DNA of 64,000 nucleotides, taken from assembly GCA_017860295.1 (NCBI GenBank), contig JAFNAS010000001.1, positions 248,001 through 312,000 on the forward strand. Direction: 5' to 3'. Below the pieces are notes generated by a model. That model was not told where the DNA came from, did not search any database, and was given only the letters and a program-made list of their open reading frames with translations. A program made the position numbers and the translations under genes. Below are positions 33,251 through 41,691 of this stretch, piece after piece (positions within the stretch are counted from its first letter, which is position 1; every line of letters begins with the position of its first letter). Origin of the DNA: Bacteroidota bacterium. Its GTDB lineage: Bacteria; Bacteroidota; Bacteroidia; Bacteroidales; Paludibacteraceae.

Positions 33251-34648
33251 TTATTTGTTTGTTTCCTTTAGTTGAAATTTCCACCAGTCAAAATTGAATA
33301 ATTCACGTCCGGCGGTGATATTGTGTCCGTTAAAACAAAAGAAAATATCATGCTTCCCGGTTACATCATGCTTTAGTTTCGATGTAAAAGTTTTAAATAT
33401 ATTCCATCCTCCTGTGCGAGGAAGATCAATAGAAGCTATAATGGCGCCGGAAACACTGTCCAAACGAACCTCCAAAATACCGCCATCAACCCCGGCGGCT
33501 AACGAAGCTGAAAACGATTTGGGCGATTGGGATCCAAAATTGACCTCGCGCACTTTCGTGTAACTTTTTAAGCGAGTGCTTGATACGTAAACTCCAATCT
33601 TTTCGTTTTGAGATATGGAACATTTTTGCGACCATGCCATCGTTTCGGCTTCCACACGTTTGTAAGGATCGATAAACCCAATCGGCTTTGGACCTTCTTT
33701 TGTTGCTGTAACAGAAGGGATTGTTCCATCGGAGTTGTAGCTAAATTGTTCCACACAGGCTGCACGTCCGTAGCTTCCGCCGTTAGGCAGCAAACCGCTA
33801 TGATAGAACAGGTAGGAATTTCCTTTGTAGTCGATAATTCCTCCATGATTGGTAAAGCTGTTCAACTTTTGATTTTCCATTATTTTCCCCTGATATTTCC
33901 AAGGGCCAATGGGACTATCACTTGTAGAATAAGATAGACTTTCTCCTCCCTTACCCATTCCGGCATACATCATGTAATAAAGGCTGTTGCGCTTGTAAAA
34001 CCAGGGACCTTCCACATACATGTCTTTGTTAGGGGTTTCGGCACTTTTGTTCCCTCTAACTCCTCCGAAAGATTCGACAGAAATCGGAACCGTAATAATA
34101 TCACCCGAATAAGAAATCATGTCTTTGTTTAGTTTGACATAAAACAAACCTCCGTTTCCCCAATAAAGATAAGCTTGTCCGTCATCGTCAATCCATACGG
34201 TCGGGTCGATATTCGACCAACTTCCATTGATAATCAATGGTTTTCCAAGTGCATCCTTAAAAGGCCCGGTTGGCGAATCGGAAACAGCCACGCCTATTGC
34301 CATGTCGTTTTTTGTGCTTTGAGCGCAGATGTACCAGTAAAATTTCCCGTTACGTTCGATGCATTGAGCCGCCCAGGCGCGATCGCGTGCCCATTTGAAG
34401 GATTCCAGCGAAATAGGGCTTCCATGATCCGTCCAGTTTACCATGTCGGTAGTGGATAGCACACGCCATTTGGTCATGTAGTAAAAATCAGTTCCGGGAA
34501 TATCATCGCCCACATACGCATAAAGAGTTCCGTTATAAACCATCGGTGCCGGATCAGGACCGAAATGCGTCTGAACAATCGGATTCTCTGCCCGACTAAC
34601 ACCCCAAAAAGCGATTGTCGCCAAAACTAAAGCTAAATATTTTTTCAT
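33251..34648 (-). CDS. GH43-CBM6 arabinofuranosidase/xylosidase-type enzyme
   Basis: A 465-aa exported enzyme. I start it at the ATG 34648 (MKKYLALVLATIAFWG, signal peptide) rather than at 34660. The GH43 propeller (about residues 20-325) has the base Asp in FGPDPAPMVYN, the modulator Asp in NIDPTVWIDDDG and the acid Glu in YVEGPWFYKRN. The C-terminal CBM6 domain (about 335-465) runs from RVEAETMAWS to LFNFDWWKF. The same architecture occurs at 36885-38246. In front of it lies the tail fragment of a third GH43-CBM6 gene. Confidence 0.93.
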   Translation of the reverse strand: MKKYLALVLATIAFWGVSRAENPIVQTHFGPDPAPMVYNGTLYAYVGDDIPGTDFYYMTKWRVLSTTDMVNWTDHGSPISLESFKWARDRAWAAQCIERNGKFYWYICAQSTKNDMAIGVAVSDSPTGPFKDALGKPLIINGSWSNIDPTVWIDDDGQAYLYWGNGGLFYVKLNKDMISYSGDIITVPISVESFGGVRGNKSAETPNKDMYVEGPWFYKRNSLYYMMYAGMGKGGESLSYSTSDSPIGPWKYQGKIMENQKLNSFTNHGGIIDYKGNSYLFYHSGLLPNGGSYGRAACVEQFSYNSDGTIPSVTATKEGPKPIGFIDPYKRVEAETMAWSQKCSISQNEKIGVYVSSTRLKSYTKVREVNFGSQSPKSFSASLAAGVDGGILEVRLDSVSGAIIASIDLPRTGGWNIFKTFTSKLKHDVTGKHDIFFCFNGHNITAGRELFNFDWWKFQLKETNK

Positions 34649-34680
34649 TTCGTATATCAATTTTCATGTAAACGTCACTC

Positions 34681-34773
34681 TTATTGGTCACTAAACTTCC
34701 ACCAATCAAAGTTGAACAAATAATCTTCGCTACCTCTGAATACAAAGTACAAGTCATTAATGCCTTTCACTCC
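34681..34773 (-). pseudogene. remnant C-terminus of a lost GH43-CBM6 gene
   Basis: On the minus strand this stretch reads GVKGINDLYFVFRG, then YLFNFDWWKF and a stop, closely matching the CBM6 ends of the two neighbouring GH43 genes (GVHDLYFVFRG, LFNFDWWKF). It is in a different frame from the GH27 gene, overlaps its last codons and has no start of its own. It looks like the tail of a gene otherwise deleted, now fused to the GH27 3' end. Confidence 0.85.
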
Positions 34774-36818
34774 ATCAATTTTGCAGGAGAGAACTTATAG
34801 AGAACTACTCCATGTGCAGGTACTTTAAGCAATAGCTCTCCCGATTTGGTCTCTATCTCACTGATATTCGTTTGCCTCCAAAGGTCACGTACCTGAAATC
34901 GTCCATTAAGTCCAATTTTTTCGAAATCTTTGTAGGAAAATTCCATTCTATCTAGACCAAAATTGCAAAAACCAACCGCACGGCTACCATCTTCAAGTTC
35001 CTTTACATAAATCCGCAAATCACCAATCGTCTGAACACAGGTAGCCTGTTTTCCAAGCGGATCTTGATTGATTTCGATTACCTCATCATTAGTTAGTAAG
35101 TTCAAGGTAAAGTCATCCAGCTTTTCCATATCGCAACCAATGAGGAGTGGCGCGGAGAAAAGACTCCATAAACTAATATGAAGATACTGCTCGTCGGGTT
35201 TCAATTTACTTTTATGCGGATTTCCCCAACCAACTGTACCAACTACAAGCATATCAGGATCATTCCAGTTACCTGGTTTGGCATAAGCTGCAGATTTATC
35301 CTGATCTAATGCTATATTTTTTACACTTACCCAAGTATCTGTTATATCATTAGTTGTACGCCAGCAATTACCATTAACAGAATCGCCCCATTTCCACACG
35401 TCCGACATACCATACTGGCATACGCTAAATACAATATCGCGAGGCTGTTGGCGAAGATATTCGCCCATTATTTTAAATGGCTTAATAGCCGTATTCAATT
35501 CGTTGCCACCCTTGTAAGACAAAGATGAGACTTTAGATGGATCGTTGTTTGGTAAACCATTAATAACATTGCCATAGCTGCACCAATCGTATTTCAGATA
35601 GTCGAAGCCCCATTTGGCATAGCTTTCGGCATCTTGCTTTTCATAGCCATAGCTACCAGCACAGCCACCACATGTCCATGGGCCTGGACTTGAATAAAGT
35701 CCTATCTTTAAACCGAGACTATGCACATAATCAGCAAGATCTTTCATGTCTACAAACCGTGAATTAGAAACAATGTTACCAGCCTCATCGCGAAATTTAC
35801 CTCGTAATGACTGGTCTTTGGAATCGCGGTTATTTTCCCAGAAATCGTCAACATTAACATAAGTCCAACCGTGATTGATAAGTCCGCTTTTTACCATAGC
35901 ATCCGCTGCGCGTTTCACTTTATCTGCCGAAACTTCGTTGGCAAAACAATTCCAACTGTTCCAACCCATTGGCGGGGTAAGCGCAATACGGTCGCCGCAA
36001 ACAATGCGCAGCTTTTTTTCGGCCTTGCCTTTTGCATTTTTGGCACCAAGGATAACTTCGTAGGTTCCGGCTTTGGAAAGAGAACCCGAAATGATGCCTG
36101 TTTGCTGGTCAATTTTTAACCCTTTTGGCAAACCCGAGGCAGAAAAAGACATCGGACGGTCGCCTGTTGCAGCTACAAAGTATTGAAAAGGAGAACCCGG
36201 ACGCACTCCAAAAACTTTTGCGCTGTTTATTCTGGGTTTGGCAGAAGGCTGTGGTGTAAGTATATATGGTTCGCTTGCCACCGGGTTATATGTTTTAAAC
36301 GTGGTTACACCCGTGGTTTCAAATTTTGCATCTGCCCAATCGGCATGGTCGTAGTAATTTCCATTACCACCATCGGTTACCACCAATTCGAGTTTCTGTA
36401 TCCCTGCAAGTTGTACCAAGCAAGATTTGGCGGCATCGCCTAAACGCATCACACCGCTCGACCATAGTTTTTGCCCGTCTCCATTTATAATAAACTCAAC
36501 AGCCGGTTGACGGCCTGCAACCTCATCGTCGATTCCGACCTGAGCTGTAAATGCAATCGCCTTCCCATCTAGTTGAATCAATAACGAACTTTCCGCGTGA
36601 GTACCAAAACCGCGATCGAAGGTTTTGCCTGCAATTGTCAATGTTTTACCATCAACAGATTTATTGCTACCCGGCGTACCGTGACCTTGGGTAGCAACAC
36701 TCAAATCCAATTGGTCGAGCCATACTGTTTGAGCAGATAACTGTTCGGGACCCATCAGACTAAATGAAATGACGAGCCCTAAAATGATCGATAAGTGTGT
36801 GTTGTTTTTTATTTTCAT
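34767..36818 (-). CDS. NPCBM-Ig-GH27 alpha-galactosidase
   Basis: A 683-aa exported enzyme with a signal peptide (about residues 1-30, LSAQ). An N-terminal NPCBM domain (about 32-170, RGFGTHAESSLLIQLDG, LELVVTDGGNGNYYDHADWA) is followed by a putative Ig domain (about 200-275, ASGLPKGLKIDQQTGIISG) and the GH27 barrel (about 280-590, TPPMGWNSWNCFA). The nucleophile is Asp411 in YLKYDWC and the acid/base Asp522 in NDPDMLVV. The C-terminus closes with HGVVLYKFSP, after which the last residues AKLME run into the CBM6 remnant. It removes alpha-galactosyl groups. The natural stop may therefore have been altered. Confidence 0.93.
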   Translation of the reverse strand: MKIKNNTHLSIILGLVISFSLMGPEQLSAQTVWLDQLDLSVATQGHGTPGSNKSVDGKTLTIAGKTFDRGFGTHAESSLLIQLDGKAIAFTAQVGIDDEVAGRQPAVEFIINGDGQKLWSSGVMRLGDAAKSCLVQLAGIQKLELVVTDGGNGNYYDHADWADAKFETTGVTTFKTYNPVASEPYILTPQPSAKPRINSAKVFGVRPGSPFQYFVAATGDRPMSFSASGLPKGLKIDQQTGIISGSLSKAGTYEVILGAKNAKGKAEKKLRIVCGDRIALTPPMGWNSWNCFANEVSADKVKRAADAMVKSGLINHGWTYVNVDDFWENNRDSKDQSLRGKFRDEAGNIVSNSRFVDMKDLADYVHSLGLKIGLYSSPGPWTCGGCAGSYGYEKQDAESYAKWGFDYLKYDWCSYGNVINGLPNNDPSKVSSLSYKGGNELNTAIKPFKIMGEYLRQQPRDIVFSVCQYGMSDVWKWGDSVNGNCWRTTNDITDTWVSVKNIALDQDKSAAYAKPGNWNDPDMLVVGTVGWGNPHKSKLKPDEQYLHISLWSLFSAPLLIGCDMEKLDDFTLNLLTNDEVIEINQDPLGKQATCVQTIGDLRIYVKELEDGSRAVGFCNFGLDRMEFSYKDFEKIGLNGRFQVRDLWRQTNISEIETKSGELLLKVPAHGVVLYKFSPAKLME

Positions 36819-36884
36819 GAATATCGTTTGTAAGACATTTTATATTGAAAATAAGATATACAGAGTCTTTTGCTAACTCTTATC

Positions 36885-38246
36885 TTATTTGAAGTTAAAC
36901 TTCCACCAATCGAAATTAAACAACTCCTTCTCGCCCCTGAATACAAAATAAAGATCGTGAACGCCCTTTGTATTTTTCACTGGAGTGGTCACTGTTTTCC
37001 ATAAATCGCCTTCGCCGGAAGTTTTAATGTCAATTGTACCCATTATCGGGCCATCAATCTTGTCTATATGAAGCTCTATCTTTCCGCCATTGAGTGAAGC
37101 CACATTAACATCGACCGAGGTTATTCCTTTTGAAAAATCGGCACCCTGCACTTTCAGGTAATCTCCGTTATGGATGGATGTAACATACAATCTGTCAGCA
37201 ACTTTTTTGCCTTTGTTCCACGAAACGTTGCGTTCCCATTCAGTTGCCGACTCCGTTTTCGTCCCTTCGCTATAAGCCATGGTTTCAGCTTCAGTGCGTT
37301 TATAAGGATTGAGTGTACCAACCTGCGTAACATTTTTTGACCAAAACGGCAACTTCTGAATAGTACCATCGGCATTGTACGTTATGTTTTCGAGGCAAAC
37401 AGAGCGTCTTTCGTAGTGCTTCGCCATGGTTTGTTTCAGGATGGCATAATTGAAACCAAATACGTATGAACTTCCTTTGTAGTCGATGATTCCCGGGTGA
37501 TTTCCGCTCGAACGCTGGTCACCATCCATTATCATCCCCTTGTATTCCCAGGGGCCGGTTGGCGAATTACTCATTGCATAACCGATACCTTCGGGGCAAC
37601 AGGTGGAAGCATACGACAGATAATAATGTCCGTTGCGTTTCCATACCCATGGAGCTTCCTGATAATTAGCCGGTTTTGTAGGTTCGTTTACAATTTCACC
37701 CGAATAAGAAATCATGTCTTCATTCAGCTTCACGTAATAAAGATTGGGATTTCCCCAGTAAAGATAAGCCTGACCGTCGTTGTCAATCAATACAGTAGGG
37801 TCAATATCGTGTACACTATTATGAATCAATGGCTTTCCAATTGGATCTTTGAACGGCCCGTAAGGACTATCGGAAACCAACACGCCAATTCCCATGCCGT
37901 TGGGCACCGGACAGTACATATAAAACTTATTGTTGCGACGCACACATTGCGGAGCCCAGGCTCCATTGTCTGTATTGATCCATTTGAAATCTTTGAGCGA
38001 AGCGACAACACCATGGTCGGTCCAATTCACCATATCCGTAGAGGTGTAAAGCAGCCAATTCAGCATTTTAAACCCGAAGGCATCGTCTTCGTCATGGCCG
38101 GTATAAAGAAAGACAGTGTCATTGTACACAAGCGGAGCGGGGTCGGCTGTGTATTTGGTCTGAATGATAGGGCTTTGCGCATGACCAACAAATGGCAAAT
38201 TTAGTATAGCTGCAAAAATTAGAATAACTAATACTTTACTTTTCAT
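36885..38246 (-). CDS. GH43-CBM6 arabinofuranosidase/xylosidase-type enzyme
   Basis: A 453-aa exported enzyme with a signal peptide (about residues 1-23, GHAQ). GH43 motifs: YTADPAPLVYND (base), DIDPTVLIDNDG (modulator) and YQEAPWVWKRN (acid Glu). The CBM6 domain (about 320-453) runs from RTEAETMAYS to LFNFDWWKFNFK. It probably removes arabinofuranose or xylose from xylan oligosaccharides. It starts 18 bp after the GH2 stop and ends 66 bp before the GH27 start. It is a paralogue of 33251-34648 and the likely sister of the gene whose tail survives at 34681-34773. Confidence 0.93.
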   Translation of the reverse strand: MKSKVLVILIFAAILNLPFVGHAQSPIIQTKYTADPAPLVYNDTVFLYTGHDEDDAFGFKMLNWLLYTSTDMVNWTDHGVVASLKDFKWINTDNGAWAPQCVRRNNKFYMYCPVPNGMGIGVLVSDSPYGPFKDPIGKPLIHNSVHDIDPTVLIDNDGQAYLYWGNPNLYYVKLNEDMISYSGEIVNEPTKPANYQEAPWVWKRNGHYYLSYASTCCPEGIGYAMSNSPTGPWEYKGMIMDGDQRSSGNHPGIIDYKGSSYVFGFNYAILKQTMAKHYERRSVCLENITYNADGTIQKLPFWSKNVTQVGTLNPYKRTEAETMAYSEGTKTESATEWERNVSWNKGKKVADRLYVTSIHNGDYLKVQGADFSKGITSVDVNVASLNGGKIELHIDKIDGPIMGTIDIKTSGEGDLWKTVTTPVKNTKGVHDLYFVFRGEKELFNFDWWKFNFK

Positions 38247-38264
38247 GAAATGTATATTTTTTGT

Positions 38265-41200
38265 TTAAAATAATGTGATTGTATAGGTGAATGAAGTAGG
38301 TTCGGCAAATACCTGATATTCTTTAAGTGGTCGTGGGCCACAACTGGCGGAACCTACGCCCAAAGTTTTAGTGGAAATGCAAAAAACGGTTGAAGTGCTG
38401 GCTGGTAGGTCAATTTTATATTCAACCGGATACATTTGTTCATCGGTATGGGGCAACGCCGCTACCTGCATCAGTTTTTCATCCGCTTGCACCATCAACG
38501 AAGGCATACCGTTGCCGCTTAGTTTTGCCCAACGTACCTCTTCGTGGTTACCGCGTTCCATCGGTTTTTCATATTCATATTGCTCATTTACACCTAATTC
38601 GTAGATGCCGACATCTTCAGCACTTTTGCGGTCTGAATAGTTCTCAGTTGGGCCACGCCCAAAATAGCGCATTCGATCGAGCTTTTTATCAAGCAACATG
38701 CGTACGCCTATACGGGCTAAATTTATTTTGAATCCGACAAATTGAACCTGATTATCAACCTTAATCGAGCCATCGCCTTTTACCAGGTAAGTGGCGGTGT
38801 GATAAACGCCAAACCCGTTTTTTCCATCGGCTTTTGTTGTCGAAATGACTCTAATAGAATAATTATCAACGGTTTCTACTTTAAAATCGACCAAGTTGTA
38901 TTGAAGGGTATTAACACCAAATTTAGCCCACTGTTGGTAAGCCCAGTCATCGTCGTTGCGGTGAGAGGCTCGCCATAAGTGTAATTTAGGAGCACCGTCG
39001 GCAACTAATAAATTGGTTCCATTCTTTGTCAACTGGCTTATAAAACCGGTTTTCTTATCAAAGTTTACAGAAAAATCCTTTCCTGTAACAACAACATATT
39101 GAGCATTTTGAACAAGTTTTACCGGTTGAGTGACTTTTGTTTCTGTCACCGGAGGCGTATTGACAGGGAGTTTGAATTGTGCAGAAGCTACTTCAAAACC
39201 TTTATCTGCCCAAAGCGTCTTTTCTTTTTGAGTGTATGACACACGCAAGAAATATTCCGCTCCTGCTTTTGGATGCTCTATTTTATAAGGAATATTTGCC
39301 ACAAAATTTCCTTTTCCCCATGTAGGACGCATTCTAAATGTTCCATTATCAATTTCTTGTCCGTTTTCGGTCAAGCTCCACGTGGCATCAAAACCATCTA
39401 AAGAAATAAATTGATATTTGTTTTTAATTTGAACCCCACCATTAACCGGATCAGTTAATTCTGTATCAATCCATTGAAATGCTTTCTTCATTTCGGGATA
39501 ATGCGGTTTAACTTTGCTCCCTTCGGTAGAACGGTCGTAAGAAATCACTCCTTTGTGAATGAAATAATGGTCGTTCGGAAACTCTCCAAAGCCACCGCCA
39601 TAGGCCAGAATCGGATGGTTCGGATCGCGTTTGTTCCACAACGCCTGATCCTGAAACTCCCAAATAGCTCCGCCCAAAATCTCGGGATTGTTATCAAAAG
39701 CTTTCGAGTATTCGTCGAGAGAACCCATGGAATTGAACATGGCATGAACAAACTCACAGATATAAAGAGGTTTGGTTAATCCCCAGTTTTTTGCCATATC
39801 CACATAATCGGCTGCGGTACCGTACATACGACCATCCAAGTCGGCAGGATTATTTTTACCTGTTCCAAAACGTTCGTAGTGCACAAAACGGGCTGGGTCA
39901 ATCGATTTTATGGTGTTCATTGCTGCCACAAAATTGGAACCTACGCCGCCACACTCGTTTCCAAGTGACCAAATAATTACGGACGGACTATTCTTAAAGT
40001 TCTCAACATTAGCAACATTTCTGTCAATAATAGCTGCTTTCATAGTCGGTTCCTCATCAAAACGTCTGTCGTACCCGTGACACTCGCAATTTGCTTCGGC
40101 AACCAACCAGATGCCATATTCGTCGCATAATTCGTACCACCGAGGATCGTCCGAATAGTGGCTGGTACGGACATGATTGCAGTTTCCTTGCTTGATAACT
40201 TCAAGATCTTTAATCATTTGCTCTTCGGTAATGGCATGGCCAACATCCGACCAATGTTCGTGACGGTTTACGCCTTTCAGCTTGATCGGCACGCCATTGA
40301 CCATAAAAATTCGCCCCTTGATTTCAACTTTGCGGAAACCAATTTTTTTGGACAATATTTCGCCTTCGGAATTTGTCAACACAACCGTATACAGATTCGG
40401 CGTTTCGGCAGTCCATTTTAGCGGATTAGCTACCTGAATTTTTACATTCAAAACCTCTTCTCCATTGGACTTAAGCGGTGTACCCTTTGCGCTACCTTTA
40501 GCTATTTCTTTGCCATCTTTGTCGTAAAGCGTAGCAGTGAATGTTTGCGCTTTGGTAGTTTTATCGCTATAATTTTTAATTTTTGCCGTTACATCCAGCG
40601 TGGCATCTTTGTAATCTTTATCCAAATCCGTTTTTACAAAAAAGTCGCGGATATGCACTTGTGGGGCACTCCACAGCGTTACATTGCGAAAAATACCATG
40701 CAAACGCCACATATCCTGATCTTCGAGCCAGGTGCCCGAACTATATTGATACACCTCAACCGCAATCATATTCTTGCCCGGTTTCAGGTATTTGGTCAGA
40801 TCAAAATCGGCGGCATTGCGGCTGTTCACGCTGAAGCCAACCTTTTCGCCGTTCACCCATAAAAAGAAAGCACAGTCTACCCCATCGAACGTAATAAAAT
40901 TGCGACGACCCATCCATTCGGCAGGCACAGCGAATTCTCTGCGGTAACTTCCTACAGGATTGCGTTCCACAAACGACGTATACTTTTTATCCGGTTCGCT
41001 CATCACATGCGGGAAATCTTTCTTTATGGTATAACCCAAATTTCGGTAGAAAGGCGTTCCGTATCCTTGTACTTCCCAATTGGAAGGCACCGGAATTTCT
41101 TTCCAACCCGAAACATCATAATCAGTCTTGTAAAAATCGACGGGACGCTGCTCGGGTGTCGGTACCCAGTTGAATTTCCATAATCCGTTCAAACTCTGAC

Positions 41201-41423
41201 AGAGCGACGACGCATGTCGTTTGGCAACCAAAGCCTCCTGCAAATTGGCATAAGGCATCAACGTGGCGTGATAGGGTTCTTTGTTAATTCCGAGTAGTTG
41301 CGGATTCTCTATTTCAGAAGGAATGGAAGCTTGCTCAGATACTGCAGCTTTTGCTGAAAAATAAAAGATGCATACGTAAAAGATGCATACATAGAAGGGT
41401 AGCGTGAAGCGATGTTTTCTCAT
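38265..41423 (-). CDS. GH2 beta-galactosidase (LacZ-type)
   Basis: A 1052-aa exported enzyme, about LacZ length. The order is sugar-binding domain (SLNGLWKFNW, NWEVQGYGTPFY), Ig-like domain, TIM barrel, a DUF4981-like domain and a beta-galactosidase small-chain domain (LWRASHRNDDDW, MRYFGRGPTENYSDR). The acid/base is Glu490 in SLGNECGG and the nucleophile Glu557 in YICEFVHAM. The frame is open to 41537; the ATG at 41423 starts the signal peptide MRKHRFTLPFYVCIFYVCIF. It hydrolyses beta-D-galactosides, here plausibly galactosyl side chains of a hemicellulose. The 268 bp before it contain a long inverted repeat. Confidence 0.95.
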   Translation of the reverse strand: MRKHRFTLPFYVCIFYVCIFYFSAKAAVSEQASIPSEIENPQLLGINKEPYHATLMPYANLQEALVAKRHASSLCQSLNGLWKFNWVPTPEQRPVDFYKTDYDVSGWKEIPVPSNWEVQGYGTPFYRNLGYTIKKDFPHVMSEPDKKYTSFVERNPVGSYRREFAVPAEWMGRRNFITFDGVDCAFFLWVNGEKVGFSVNSRNAADFDLTKYLKPGKNMIAVEVYQYSSGTWLEDQDMWRLHGIFRNVTLWSAPQVHIRDFFVKTDLDKDYKDATLDVTAKIKNYSDKTTKAQTFTATLYDKDGKEIAKGSAKGTPLKSNGEEVLNVKIQVANPLKWTAETPNLYTVVLTNSEGEILSKKIGFRKVEIKGRIFMVNGVPIKLKGVNRHEHWSDVGHAITEEQMIKDLEVIKQGNCNHVRTSHYSDDPRWYELCDEYGIWLVAEANCECHGYDRRFDEEPTMKAAIIDRNVANVENFKNSPSVIIWSLGNECGGVGSNFVAAMNTIKSIDPARFVHYERFGTGKNNPADLDGRMYGTAADYVDMAKNWGLTKPLYICEFVHAMFNSMGSLDEYSKAFDNNPEILGGAIWEFQDQALWNKRDPNHPILAYGGGFGEFPNDHYFIHKGVISYDRSTEGSKVKPHYPEMKKAFQWIDTELTDPVNGGVQIKNKYQFISLDGFDATWSLTENGQEIDNGTFRMRPTWGKGNFVANIPYKIEHPKAGAEYFLRVSYTQKEKTLWADKGFEVASAQFKLPVNTPPVTETKVTQPVKLVQNAQYVVVTGKDFSVNFDKKTGFISQLTKNGTNLLVADGAPKLHLWRASHRNDDDWAYQQWAKFGVNTLQYNLVDFKVETVDNYSIRVISTTKADGKNGFGVYHTATYLVKGDGSIKVDNQVQFVGFKINLARIGVRMLLDKKLDRMRYFGRGPTENYSDRKSAEDVGIYELGVNEQYEYEKPMERGNHEEVRWAKLSGNGMPSLMVQADEKLMQVAALPHTDEQMYPVEYKIDLPASTSTVFCISTKTLGVGSASCGPRPLKEYQVFAEPTSFTYTITLF

Positions 41424-41518
41424 GTGTAATTTAGAGTTTATCTCGTATAAAATAATTGCATAATAACAGCTTGTAAACAAACCGGCTCTCTTAAGAATTT
41501 GTATGAACAAACGACAAA

Positions 41519-41628
41519 AGAGATCGGATGCCAACATCTAAAATACCAAACGGAGCAATGTCAATGGTTCAACTTTCTTCAAAAATTTCTATTCTGTTAG
41601 AATTATAGGAAGAAGACATCCGATCTCT
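41519..41628. repeat. 12-bp inverted repeat with 86-bp spacer
   Basis: AGAGATCGGATG at 41519-41530 and CATCCGATCTCT at 41617-41628 are perfect inverted copies. They lie between the GH3 stop (41692) and the GH2 start (41423). If transcribed they would close a large loop in the leader of the GH2 message. Confidence 0.6.
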
Positions 41629-41691
41629 ATTCAATCGTGTGAAGAGTCGGGAATGTGCCCTCTGCCAAAGCAGAGAGCACTACCAAACAGT

